A program made the position numbers and the translations under genes. Shown piece after piece: positions 43,438 to 51,831 of a stretch of DNA of 64,000 bases (position 1 is the stretch's first letter; the number at the start of each line of letters is the position of its first letter). The notes under the pieces are model-generated. The model was not told the origin of the DNA, did not search any database, and was given only the letters and a program-made list of their open reading frames with translations. This DNA comes from 39-52-133 sp036523795 (GTDB lineage Bacteria > Pseudomonadota > Gammaproteobacteria > Burkholderiales > Gallionellaceae): the NCBI GenBank assembly GCA_036523795.1, contig DATDDN010000177.1:1-64000 (forward strand). The letters are read 5' to 3'.

Positions 43438-44171
43438 AAGAGACACGTATTGAAGGTCTGTCGGATGAGTTCCTCAATGCCTTCGTCGACAACCAGCTTG
43501 AAGCTGGGGAAAAGAGCATGGCATTCGATTTCATCGAGAATGATGAAAACCTGAAGGCGCGCGTATGCGATCTGCGCGGTCTGAAGGAAATGGTGCAGCA
43601 TGCTTACCACCAGCCATCGCTGAGCAGTCACGGTGCGCCAGCAAGACGCCGCAACTGGCCAGCCTACTTCCAGCCGATGGCAGCCTGCCTGATTCTGGTG
43701 CTGGGCATTGCTTCTGGATGGTTTGGCCATGTGCTGACCGCTGCCGATAATGATCGCGAACTGAAGCGTCTATTTCAGGTCGGGCAGAACAGTGACTTTG
43801 GCGACGATCCGCGCAAGATCATCCTCCAGGTCAGCAATTCCAATCCTGCCCGGCTGAAGTCGGCGCTGGATGAAAGCGAGAGCCTGCTGGACAGCTATCG
43901 CAAGGAGCATCGTCAGCTGCAGCTGGAAATTATTGCCAATAGCAGCGGTGCCGCCTTGTTGCGCGCCGATGTGTCTCCCTATGCAGTGCGACTTGGTGCC
44001 ATGCAGGCCAAATACCCCAATCTGGATCTGGTGATCTGCGGGCAGACAGTGGGCAGATTGCGTGAACAAGGTGTAGATGTTCAATTGTTGCCCCACGCGA
44101 ACGTGGTTCCTTCCGCTGCGCAACAAATAAAGGAGCGCCTGCAGCAGGGCTGGGATTACGTCCGCATATGA
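43434..44171 (+). CDS. Putative anti-sigma factor with periplasmic DsrE-like domain
   Basis: A 245-residue protein. The cytoplasmic N-terminus (1-78), with LSDEFLNAFVDNQLEAGEK, resembles anti-sigma domains, but the HxxxCxxC zinc motif is missing. One transmembrane helix lies at about 80-103 (MAACLILVLGIASGWFGHVL). The periplasmic part (127-245) aligns with the two neighbouring exported DsrE proteins: KIILQVSNSNPARLKSAL, then LDLVICGQTVGRLREQG with Cys202 at the equivalent position, and the ending QGWDYVRI. The chain after the Cys is 43 residues, against 41 in both DsrE proteins. It is inferred to hold the sigma factor until the DsrE-like domain senses a periplasmic sulfur signal. Confidence 0.78.
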   Translation: MKETRIEGLSDEFLNAFVDNQLEAGEKSMAFDFIENDENLKARVCDLRGLKEMVQHAYHQPSLSSHGAPARRRNWPAYFQPMAACLILVLGIASGWFGHVLTAADNDRELKRLFQVGQNSDFGDDPRKIILQVSNSNPARLKSALDESESLLDSYRKEHRQLQLEIIANSSGAALLRADVSPYAVRLGAMQAKYPNLDLVICGQTVGRLREQGVDVQLLPHANVVPSAAQQIKERLQQGWDYVRI

Positions 44172-44348
44172 ACGTAACGTAATCTAGTTTAGCAATTGCT
44201 TATTCTTACATGTGCTTGTTTTATACAAGAGAAAAAATGCATACGAAAAAAAACTTGTCCGAAGATTCATTCATTCAGTATGCTCGACATGCTGTGATTG
44301 TTAATGTGTTTTAACCACGGCAATAGCCCGAAGATAAGAGGAGGAGTA

Positions 44349-44732
44349 ATGCAAATTAAATCGATACTGTTGTGCTCACTGGTAGCCACACTGGGGCTGA
44401 CGAATGTCGGCATGGCTGCGGAGGGCGCATCCGCCGTTCCGGCCACCCCGGCACCGGTCAAAGCGATGACTGGCCAGGAACTGGCTTTTGACAAGAACAA
44501 GGGAAACTGTCTGTCTTGCCATGTCATCCATGACCCCAAGGCAACTTCGCCTGGCAATCTGGGACCTGCACTTGAAGGTCTGAAGGATCGCTATACACGC
44601 GACACTTTGCGTGCCCAGGTCTGGGATGCCACCAAGGCAAACCCGAACACTGCGATGCCTCCAATGGGGCGTAACAAGATTCTGACTGAAGAAGAAATCG
44701 ACAAGGTGGTCGATTATCTGCTCAGCCTGTAA
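44349..44732 (+). CDS. soxX: Sulfur oxidation c-type cytochrome SoxX
   Basis: A 127-residue periplasmic cytochrome with a signal peptide (cleavage near GMAA). The haem motif is CLSCH (54-58) and the probable distal ligand Met106 lies in MPPMG. It partners SoxA to couple thiosulfate oxidatively onto SoxY. A strong AGGAGGAG site precedes the ATG at 44349. It is the first gene of the soxXYZAB run. The 177-bp upstream gap is AT-rich and shows no copy of the ECF-type element. Confidence 0.95.
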   Translation: MQIKSILLCSLVATLGLTNVGMAAEGASAVPATPAPVKAMTGQELAFDKNKGNCLSCHVIHDPKATSPGNLGPALEGLKDRYTRDTLRAQVWDATKANPNTAMPPMGRNKILTEEEIDKVVDYLLSL

Positions 44733-44757
44733 GCATTTTTACTGAAAGGGAAACAAC

Positions 44758-45228
44758 ATGAATCAATTGCGTAGAACATTTCTGAAGAGCGCCGGCAGCC
44801 TGGGCGCGGTAGCAGTTGCAGTCGGCGCGGGCTTGCTGCGCCCGGGACAGGTTTTTGCCGCCGCCTGGAACAAGGTGGCATTTACCGCCACGAATGTTAC
44901 GGAAGCCATGAAGGAAGCTGGTTACGGCGGCGCGGCTGACAGCAAGGACATCCTGATCAAGGTGCCCGAAATTGCTGAAAACGGTGCATTGGTGCCGGTG
45001 GAAGTCACCAGCAAGATTGCTGGCACCACCAACATCGCCATTTTCGTGGACCAGAACCAGAACCCGATGATTGCCGATTTTGAAATCGGCAACGGCACAG
45101 AGGGCTTTATTGTTACGCGCATCAAGATGAACAAGACATCGCTGGTTCGTATCGGTGTAAAAGCCGGCGGCAAGGCTTATACCGCAAGCAAGGAAGTCAA
45201 GGTGACTGTAGGCGGCTGCGGCGGCTAA
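44758..45228 (+). CDS. soxY: Sulfur carrier subunit SoxY
   Basis: A 156-residue protein with a twin-arginine signal (RRTFLKSAG, hydrophobic core about 13-27). The C-terminal GGCGG swinging arm carries Cys154, which holds the sulfur intermediate as a thiosulfonate or persulfide. SoxZ, encoded next, is its dimer partner and is carried across the membrane with it. Confidence 0.97.
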   Translation: MNQLRRTFLKSAGSLGAVAVAVGAGLLRPGQVFAAAWNKVAFTATNVTEAMKEAGYGGAADSKDILIKVPEIAENGALVPVEVTSKIAGTTNIAIFVDQNQNPMIADFEIGNGTEGFIVTRIKMNKTSLVRIGVKAGGKAYTASKEVKVTVGGCGG

Positions 45229-45286
45229 GCAGTGTTGAACAACCTGATTATTTCTTTACACATACAGAATCTGGAAGGATACGAAC

Positions 45287-45601
45287 ATGGCAGACGATAT
45301 GAAAATTCGCGCAACAATGCAGGGCGACGTTGCGGACGTAAAAATTTTGATGAATCACATCATGGAAACCGGCTTGCGCAAGGACCCGAAGACGGACAAA
45401 TTCATCCCGGCACACTTCATCAATGAAGTAGTGGTAACCCTGAATGGCAAACCGGTCGTGCAGGCACAATGGGGCTATGCGATTTCCAAGAACCCGTTCC
45501 TGGGATTCCGTGTAAAAGGGGCCAAGGCCGGCGACAAGATTGCCGTGAGCACGGTGGACAATCTGGGTGGAAAAATGCAGGGTGAGGCGGTCGTTGCCTA
45601 A
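45287..45601 (+). CDS. soxZ: Sulfur carrier-associated subunit SoxZ
   Basis: A 104-residue immunoglobulin-like protein without its own signal. It contains DVKILMNHIMETGLRKD and IPAHFINEVVVTLNGKPVVQ, typical of SoxZ. It forms the SoxYZ heterodimer and is exported by hitch-hiking on the SoxY Tat signal. A ribosome site (GGAAGG) precedes the ATG. Confidence 0.97.
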   Translation: MADDMKIRATMQGDVADVKILMNHIMETGLRKDPKTDKFIPAHFINEVVVTLNGKPVVQAQWGYAISKNPFLGFRVKGAKAGDKIAVSTVDNLGGKMQGEAVVA

Positions 45602-45656
45602 GGCGGCAAGCCGCATATCTTGATTGTTTTTTCCTAACCAACAGGAAGGATGCACA

Positions 45657-46484
45657 ATGAAACGCAAACTGACTTATCTGCTCGCCGGATTGCTGCTGCT
45701 TTCCGGATTTGCAGCACAAGCGACGCCCGAGAAGGACTACAAGGCATTGCTCAAGCATTACAAGGAGCTGTTTCCCAAGGTCAAGCCTGCGGACTATATT
45801 TATGGTTCGCTGGCCCTGAGCGCAGATGCCAAGTCTCAGTACGACACCATCATGGAGTTTCCGCCCTTTACCATGGACATGGAAGAGGGCGCCAAGATCT
45901 GGGAAACCCCATTCAAGAACGGCAAGAACTTCGCTTCCTGCTTCCCCAACAAGGGCAAGAATGCAGCCGGCAAGTACCCGTACTTCGATGACAAGGCTGG
46001 CCGTGTCGTGACTTTTGAAAACGCCCTGAATGCGTGCCTGAAAGCCAATGATGAGCCGGAGCTGAAGTATGGCAGTCGTGAAATGGGGTTGCTCAGCGCA
46101 CACGCCAAGAGCCTGTCGAACGGCAGCAAGGTGGACGTCAAGGTGAAGGGTGCGGGCGCGCTGGCAGCATATGAGAAGGGCAAGCAGTATTACTACGAAC
46201 GCCGTGGTCAGCTGAACTTTGCCTGCTCGACATGCCATATCGACAATGCCGGCAAGCGCACTCGCAGCGAAGAACTGTCCATGCTGATCGGCCAGGCCAG
46301 CCACTTCCCGGTGTTCCGTGATGGCACCACGCTGGTTACCCTGCAAACTCGTTTCAGACAGTGTGCCAACAACACGCGCATGGCCAAGCTGGAATTCGAC
46401 AGCGAGGAGTACAACAACCTGGAGTACTTCATGACCTACATGAGCAATGGCATGAAGATGATTACCCCGGTGTTCCGCAAGTAA
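45657..46484 (+). CDS. soxA: Sulfur oxidation cytochrome SoxA (single-haem type)
   Basis: A 275-residue periplasmic protein with a signal peptide (LTYLLAGLLLLSGFAAQA). A single CxxCH (FACSTCHID) lies near 190, and the conserved active-site Cys is in RFRQCANNTR. The N-terminal half has two lone cysteines (SCFPN and NACLK) where two-haem SoxA proteins bind haem 1; they probably form a disulfide. The ATG at 45657 follows AGGAAGG. With SoxX it forms the SoxAX thiosulfate:SoxY transferase. Confidence 0.95.
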   Translation: MKRKLTYLLAGLLLLSGFAAQATPEKDYKALLKHYKELFPKVKPADYIYGSLALSADAKSQYDTIMEFPPFTMDMEEGAKIWETPFKNGKNFASCFPNKGKNAAGKYPYFDDKAGRVVTFENALNACLKANDEPELKYGSREMGLLSAHAKSLSNGSKVDVKVKGAGALAAYEKGKQYYYERRGQLNFACSTCHIDNAGKRTRSEELSMLIGQASHFPVFRDGTTLVTLQTRFRQCANNTRMAKLEFDSEEYNNLEYFMTYMSNGMKMITPVFRK

Positions 46485-46568
46485 CATGAAGTGACCTGTT
46501 GCGGCCTGTATTCCCAGGCCGCACATGCAGCTTTCCCTAAGCATATTTCCGAATTCAGGAGCGTAGCC

Positions 46569-48284
46569 GTGTCGATGAATCGTCGTGAGTTTCTGCAGCT
46601 GTTGGCAGCAGCATCAGCTGCTGGTTTTGCCCTGAACAGCAAGACCGCATTGTCAGCCGAGAGTGCCGGCGGATTTTATGATCTTGCCCGGTTTGGCAAC
46701 GTATCGCTGATGCATATCACAGATACACATGCACAGCTGCAGCCCATTTATTTTCGCGAACCCAACGTCAATATCGGCTTGGGTAGCAGTCGCAACAAGG
46801 CGCCCCACCTGGTGGGCGAAAAGTTGCTGAAATCCTTCGGCATCCGTCCGGGAAGCCGTGACGCGCATGCGTTTTCGTATCTGAACTTTGAACAGGCTGC
46901 ACGCACCTATGGCAAGGTGGGCGGCTTTGCTCACCTGTCATCCCTGGTGAAGAAGGTGCGCGCCAGCCGTCCCGGCTCGTTGTTGCTGGATGGCGGCGAC
47001 ACCTGGCAGGGCTCTGCCACTGCGCTGTGGACCAACGGCCAGGACATGGTCGATGCCTGCAAATTGCTGGGCGTGGACGTGATGACCGGCCACTGGGAAT
47101 TCACCCTGGGCGCCGAGCGCGTGCAGCAGATCGTACAGAACGACTTCAAGGGCAAGCTCGACTTCGTTGCCCAGAATATCAAGACCAATGATTTCGGCGA
47201 CCAGGTTTTCCAGCCCTATGTGATGAAGCAGATCAACGGCATTGCGGTAGCCATCGTGGGCCAGGCTTTCCCCTACACCCCGATCGCCAACCCGCGTTAC
47301 ATGGTGCCCGACTGGACCTTCGGCATCCAGGACGACAACATGCAGAAGGTGGTGGACGAAGCGCGTGCAGCAGGCGCGCAGGTGGTCGTCGTGCTGTCAC
47401 ACAACGGCATGGATGTGGACCTGAAGATGGCCAGCCGCGTGACCGGCATCGATGCCATTCTTGGCGGCCATACCCACGATGGCGTGCCATACCCCTCCAT
47501 CGTGAAGAATGCCGGCGGCCAGACACTGGTGACCAATGCCGGTTCCAACGGCAAATTCCTCGGTGTGCTCGATCTGGATGTGAAAGGCGGCAAGGTCGCC
47601 GGTTTCAGATACAAGCTGCTGCCGGTGTTCGCCAACCTGCTTGAAGCCGACCACGACATGGATGCGCTCATCCGCAAGATCCGTGCACCTTATGAAGCAA
47701 AACTGAATGAGCAGCTGGCTGTCAGCGAAGGCCTGCTGTACCGCCGCGGCAACTTCAATGGCACGTTCGATCAGCTGATTCTGGATGCGCTGATGGAAGT
47801 GAAGGGCGCCGATGCGGCGTTCTCCCCCGGCTTCCGCTGGGGCACGACCTTGCTGCCGGGCGAGGCCATCACCATGGAGCGCCTGATGGACCAGACCGCG
47901 ATTACCTATCCGGCAACCACGCTGACCGAGATGACTGGCAGCACCATCAAGGACATCATGGAAGATGTGTGTGACAACCTGTTCAACGCCGACCCGTACA
48001 AGCAGCAAGGCGGCGACATGGTGCGCGTAGGGGGCATCAGCTATGCCTGCGACCTGCGCAAGACCATAGGCCAGCGCATCAACAACATGACGCTGAACGG
48101 CAAGCCTGTGGATCCGAACAGGAAATACAAGGTGGCCGGCTGGGCGCCGGTGGGCGAGGGCGTGAGCGGCGAACCCATCTGGGACGTGGTCGCAACGTAC
48201 TTGCGCGACAAGAAGGTGATCACGCCGCGCAAACTCAACGTGCCCAAGCTGATCGGCGCGGAAGGAAACGACGGCATTGCCTGA
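46569..48284 (+). CDS. soxB: Thiosulfohydrolase SoxB
   Basis: A 571-residue protein with a Tat signal (NRREFLQLLAAASAAGFA). The metallophosphatase-like motifs that bind two Mn are present: HITDTHAQLQP, LDGGDTWQGSA, TGHWEFTLG and GGHTHDG. A 5'-nucleotidase-type C-terminal domain follows. It releases sulfate from SoxY-S-sulfonate. The GTG at 46569 follows AGGAG by 7 nt; an ATG 6 nt later is an alternative. No soxCD follows. Confidence 0.95.
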   Translation: MSMNRREFLQLLAAASAAGFALNSKTALSAESAGGFYDLARFGNVSLMHITDTHAQLQPIYFREPNVNIGLGSSRNKAPHLVGEKLLKSFGIRPGSRDAHAFSYLNFEQAARTYGKVGGFAHLSSLVKKVRASRPGSLLLDGGDTWQGSATALWTNGQDMVDACKLLGVDVMTGHWEFTLGAERVQQIVQNDFKGKLDFVAQNIKTNDFGDQVFQPYVMKQINGIAVAIVGQAFPYTPIANPRYMVPDWTFGIQDDNMQKVVDEARAAGAQVVVVLSHNGMDVDLKMASRVTGIDAILGGHTHDGVPYPSIVKNAGGQTLVTNAGSNGKFLGVLDLDVKGGKVAGFRYKLLPVFANLLEADHDMDALIRKIRAPYEAKLNEQLAVSEGLLYRRGNFNGTFDQLILDALMEVKGADAAFSPGFRWGTTLLPGEAITMERLMDQTAITYPATTLTEMTGSTIKDIMEDVCDNLFNADPYKQQGGDMVRVGGISYACDLRKTIGQRINNMTLNGKPVDPNRKYKVAGWAPVGEGVSGEPIWDVVATYLRDKKVITPRKLNVPKLIGAEGNDGIA

Positions 48285-48358
48285 TGGCATTGTCGCGGAG
48301 CAAGAAAAAAGAGTCGGATCGACTCGATGTAGCGCAATAAAACAATCGGAGGAAGAAG

Positions 48359-49474
48359 ATGGATGTAGCACACTTGACCTCAATCGTAGTCTGGTTGGGA
48401 TTCGCGTTGGGAATCATTTTTGGCTTTGTGGCCAACAAGAGCAATTTCTGCACCATGGGTGCAGTGTCGGATGTGGTCAATATGGGGCACTGGGGACGCA
48501 TGCGTGCCTGGCTGCTGGCGATTGCGGTGGCGATGATCGGCACCAACATCCTCGCCTATATGGGTTATCTTGACCTGGGCAAAACCATTTACACCGGCAA
48601 TTCCTTCCCGTGGCTGGCGTACCTGGTTGGTGGCCTCTGCTTCGGTGTAGGCATGACCCTGGCTTCCGGCTGCGGCAACAAGACGCTGGTGCGCGTAGGC
48701 GGCGGCAACATCAAATCCATCGTCGTATTCATCTACATGGGCTACGCCGCCATGGTGACGCTGAAGGGCATTTTCGGTGCGTTCCGTGTCAACGTGCTGC
48801 AGGCACCTGCTGTCACGCTGCAGCTTGATCATGGCCAGACACTGCCAGCCCTGCTGGCGGGCCTGGGCGGCTGGAATGCACAGACAATGCAGGTAGTCGT
48901 GACCACTGTCGTGGCTGCGGCAATCCTGATCTTTGTGTTCAAGGACAAGGAGTTTCGCTTCAACCTGGACAACAACCTGGCTGGCCTGGTGATCGGCCTG
49001 GTGGTGGTGGCAGGCTGGTACGTGACTGGCCATATGGGTTATACAGAAAACCCCGATACGCTGGAAATGACCTTCATGGGCACCAACTCGCATCTGGCCG
49101 AGTCGATGTCCTTCATTGCACCGACGGCCTATACCCTGGAGCTGTGGGCCTACTGGACGGATACCTCCACCATCGTGACCTTCAGCGTTGCGACAGTGTT
49201 CGGTGTGGGTATTGGTTCCTTCATCTATGCGCTGATCAGCAAATCGTTCCGCTGGGAGCCATTCTCTTCCGCACAGGACATGTTCTACCACATCATCGGC
49301 GGCGTGCTGATGGGGTTTGGCGGTGTGACAGCCATGGGCTGCACCATCGGCCAGGGCATCACCGGCGTGTCTACATTGTCCCTGGGGTCGTTCCTGGTGT
49401 TTGCTTCGATTGTTGCGGGTGCCGCCATCACCATGAAGGTGCAGTATGCCCTCATGATGCGCGATCTCGAATAG
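48359..49474 (+). CDS. YeeE/YedE-family (TsuA-like) sulfur-compound transporter
   Basis: A 371-residue inner-membrane protein with about nine or more hydrophobic segments. Conserved cysteine motifs of the family are present: KSNFCTMGAVSD, TLASGCGNKTLVR and AMGCTIGQGITGVSTLS. In characterised members these cysteines pass thiosulfate through the membrane by transient bonds. It lies 74 nt after soxB on the same strand, behind a GGAGG site, and ends at a strong terminator. Import of thiosulfate or another sulfur compound is inferred. Confidence 0.88.
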   Translation: MDVAHLTSIVVWLGFALGIIFGFVANKSNFCTMGAVSDVVNMGHWGRMRAWLLAIAVAMIGTNILAYMGYLDLGKTIYTGNSFPWLAYLVGGLCFGVGMTLASGCGNKTLVRVGGGNIKSIVVFIYMGYAAMVTLKGIFGAFRVNVLQAPAVTLQLDHGQTLPALLAGLGGWNAQTMQVVVTTVVAAAILIFVFKDKEFRFNLDNNLAGLVIGLVVVAGWYVTGHMGYTENPDTLEMTFMGTNSHLAESMSFIAPTAYTLELWAYWTDTSTIVTFSVATVFGVGIGSFIYALISKSFRWEPFSSAQDMFYHIIGGVLMGFGGVTAMGCTIGQGITGVSTLSLGSFLVFASIVAGAAITMKVQYALMMRDLE

Positions 49475-49496
49475 CCGCAGGCATTCCTCGAGCAAG

Positions 49497-49529
49497 AAAA
49501 ATACCGCAGCTTGTCTGCGGTATTTTTTT
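49497..49529 (+). terminator. Terminator of the sox-yeeE unit
   Basis: AAAATACCGCAG and CTGCGGTATTTT form a long stem with a short loop, followed by a run of seven T. It lies 23 nt after the transporter stop. Confidence 0.93.
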
Positions 49530-49644
49530 GCCTGTTGTTATGCGGTGTGCTACAGACAAAGCGAACTGTTCTTGGTATAACTTCAGGTAGCAGCACCGAT
49601 GCATACGCCTTAACCACTCGCGCTGTAAAGTCATAGGGGGAAGC

Positions 49645-51153
49645 ATGCCGCATCAGAATCACTTGCTTAGCCTGTCCAGGGCGGCACGCCTGATCGGCGT
49701 GAACCGCAGCGAGCTGCAGAAAAAAATCCAGTTGGGCGAATTGCACTCCTTCGATGGCATGGTGTCCATGGATGATCTGCTGCGTGCCTATCCCAGGGCG
49801 CAGCTCGAGAACGACAGCGAATACAAGCGTGTTCTGAACATCAAGGAAAAGGCGTTCGGCAAGCGCGTTTTTGAACGTGCCTTGCCCGATGCGGAAACAC
49901 TGGCTGCACGGCTCACCGATCTCAGTCGCGAGCTTACGCAGAGCCAGACCCAGGTCAAACAGTTCAGGCTGCTGCTGGAGCGCCTGCATGGCCAGCTTGC
50001 CAGCCTGCGCAAGCTGGCTCAGGCAGATGCAAACACCTTGCTCGGTACGCTGGAAGACTGGCTGTCGGCAGAAATCCGCGCAGCCATGCAGCCGGATTAT
50101 GCGAACCCGCTCGCCGTGCGCGACAACCTGCTGCGCGTGATGGCCGCGCACGTTACCGTGCAACCGAGCGGCCACGACTATTTTGTCGATGGCCAGGACA
50201 CCCTGCTGGAAGGCGCCTTGCGGGCAGGCGTGCCGCTCAATTACGGTTGCAGCAGCGGCAATTGCGGCTTGTGCCGGGCGCGCATCATCAGCGGACAGGT
50301 GAAGAAGACGCGACACCACGATTATGTCTTGAGCGAAGGCGAGAAGAACCATGGCTATGTCCTGCTGTGTTCCAACACCGCCGTCAGCGATGTCGAGATC
50401 GATGCGCCGGTGGCGGGTGGGGTGCAGGATATACCGTTCCAGCAGATTGCCGCCAAGGTGCATGCCATGACCCCATTGACCGGCGATCTGCTGCTGCTGC
50501 ACCTGCAGACGCCGCGCACCAGCCGCCTGCGCTTTCTGGCTGGCCAGTATGCGAGCGTCCAGGTTCGCAAATCGTTCAGCGCCTCGTTGCCGATTGCCAG
50601 CTGTCCGTGCGATGAGCGCAATCTGCTGTTCCATGTCCGGCGCAAGCCCGGCAACCTGTTCTCGGATTACGTGTTCAATCGCCTCAAGCTCAACGAGACG
50701 GTCGATGTGGAAGGCCCTGAAGGAGAATTCATCCTGCAGGAAAAAACGACGCGGCCGCTATACTTCATCGCCTTTGATGCCGGATTCGCGCCCATCAAGA
50801 GCCTGGTGGAACATGCCATGTCGCTGGAGGCGGCAGAAGCCATTCACCTGTACTGGATAGGCTCGACCGAGAGCAGCATTTACCAGTCGAATATCCCGCG
50901 TGCCTGGGCCGATGCCCTGGACAACTTCCACTACACCCCGCTGGTCGCGGGCCATGACTTGTCGCATCTGTCGAGCATGCGGGAGGAAGCCTTGCTCGAG
51001 ATGCTCAAGCGCATTCTGAACGAGCAACCGGAGGTGAGCGATGGGGATGTGTATATCGCCGGCCCTGAGGGGGCCAGCAAGCTGACCGAGCAATTCTTCC
51101 TCAGCCTGGGCCTCGACAAATCACGTGTGTTCCTGGCCTATCAGGGAATGTAA
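49645..51153 (+). CDS. HTH - coiled coil - [2Fe-2S] ferredoxin - flavin reductase fusion
   Basis: A 502-residue soluble protein. Residues 8-50 resemble a MerR/excisionase-type HTH (LSLSRAARLIGVNRSELQKK, then GMVSMDDLLRAYPRA). Residues about 82-140 form a coiled coil. Residues 168-255 are a plant-type ferredoxin with Cys202, Cys207, Cys210 and Cys242 (CSSGNCGLC ... LLCSN). Residues 268-502 are a ferredoxin-NADP reductase-like module with AFDAGFAPIKSLVEHAM and the ending VFLAYQGM; the usual RxYS flavin motif is altered (VRKSFSASLPIAS). It may be a redox-responsive regulator or an electron donor. It is convergent with the Crp-type regulator gene. Confidence 0.82.
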   Translation: MPHQNHLLSLSRAARLIGVNRSELQKKIQLGELHSFDGMVSMDDLLRAYPRAQLENDSEYKRVLNIKEKAFGKRVFERALPDAETLAARLTDLSRELTQSQTQVKQFRLLLERLHGQLASLRKLAQADANTLLGTLEDWLSAEIRAAMQPDYANPLAVRDNLLRVMAAHVTVQPSGHDYFVDGQDTLLEGALRAGVPLNYGCSSGNCGLCRARIISGQVKKTRHHDYVLSEGEKNHGYVLLCSNTAVSDVEIDAPVAGGVQDIPFQQIAAKVHAMTPLTGDLLLLHLQTPRTSRLRFLAGQYASVQVRKSFSASLPIASCPCDERNLLFHVRRKPGNLFSDYVFNRLKLNETVDVEGPEGEFILQEKTTRPLYFIAFDAGFAPIKSLVEHAMSLEAAEAIHLYWIGSTESSIYQSNIPRAWADALDNFHYTPLVAGHDLSHLSSMREEALLEMLKRILNEQPEVSDGDVYIAGPEGASKLTEQFFLSLGLDKSRVFLAYQGM

Positions 51154-51159
51154 CTGGTC

Positions 51160-51822
51160 TCAGAGCGAAGCAATGCGTTTCAGCGCAGCTGCATCGATGA
51201 TGTCGATCTGCTCCCGCCCCAGTCTGACCCAGCCTTGCTCGGCAAAATTCTTGAGCAGGCGGCTGACAATCTCACGCGCACTGCCCAGCTCGTCGGCCAG
51301 CACCTGATGGGTGATGTTCAGCGGGTTGGGTTTGCTGGCGAGCAGGGCGGCGAGGCGCTGATCCAGCTTCTGGAAGGCCACAGCGGAAACCAGTTGCATC
51401 AGGTCCGTCAGGCGTTCCGAAAACAGATGGAAGATGTAATCGCGGAAGCGTTCGTTCTCGCCCAGCCAGTTTCTGAATACGTCTGCGGGTAGAACGAGCA
51501 GTTCTGTTTCCTGCTCTGCCACACCGCGCGCATGATAGTTTTCCCGGCCAAGCAGGCAGCCGCTGCTGAGGATGCAGCTTTCGCCCGGGCCGACACGATA
51601 AAGCTGTAATTCACGCCCGTTCGGCGCCGCCTTGATGACTCGCACGCTGCCTGAAAGTATGAGCGGGAATCCCATGCAGGCCTGGTTCTCGTCGAATACC
51701 TGGGCATGGGCAGGCAAACGCATGATGCCGGATTGCAGCAATGCTTCCAGCTGCGCGGCGGGCAGATCGCCCAGCATGGGATAGCGTTCGAACAGTCGCT
51801 GGCGCAGGCTGCTGTCGGGCAT
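51160..51822 (-). CDS. Crp/Fnr-family transcriptional regulator
   Basis: A 220-residue protein. The N-terminal cyclic-nucleotide-type sensor domain (about 20-135) contains VGPGESCILSSGCLLGRENY in place of the cAMP-binding cassette, so it probably does not bind cAMP. The C-terminal winged helix includes THQVLADELGSAREIVSRLL. It lacks the FNR Cys cluster at the N-terminus; its few cysteines lie in the sensor domain. It lies 9 nt downstream of lysS and is convergent with the ferredoxin fusion gene. Confidence 0.9.
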   Translation of the reverse strand: MPDSSLRQRLFERYPMLGDLPAAQLEALLQSGIMRLPAHAQVFDENQACMGFPLILSGSVRVIKAAPNGRELQLYRVGPGESCILSSGCLLGRENYHARGVAEQETELLVLPADVFRNWLGENERFRDYIFHLFSERLTDLMQLVSAVAFQKLDQRLAALLASKPNPLNITHQVLADELGSAREIVSRLLKNFAEQGWVRLGREQIDIIDAAALKRIASL

Positions 51823-51831
51823 GGGCTTGAC

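Noticed and set aside
44172..44348. ECF-type element in front of soxX
   Set aside because: The GGAATAAA-N14-CGTC pattern was looked for on both strands and not found; the region is AT-rich with only weak sigma-70-like matches. Direct control of sox by the ECF factor is therefore not claimed.
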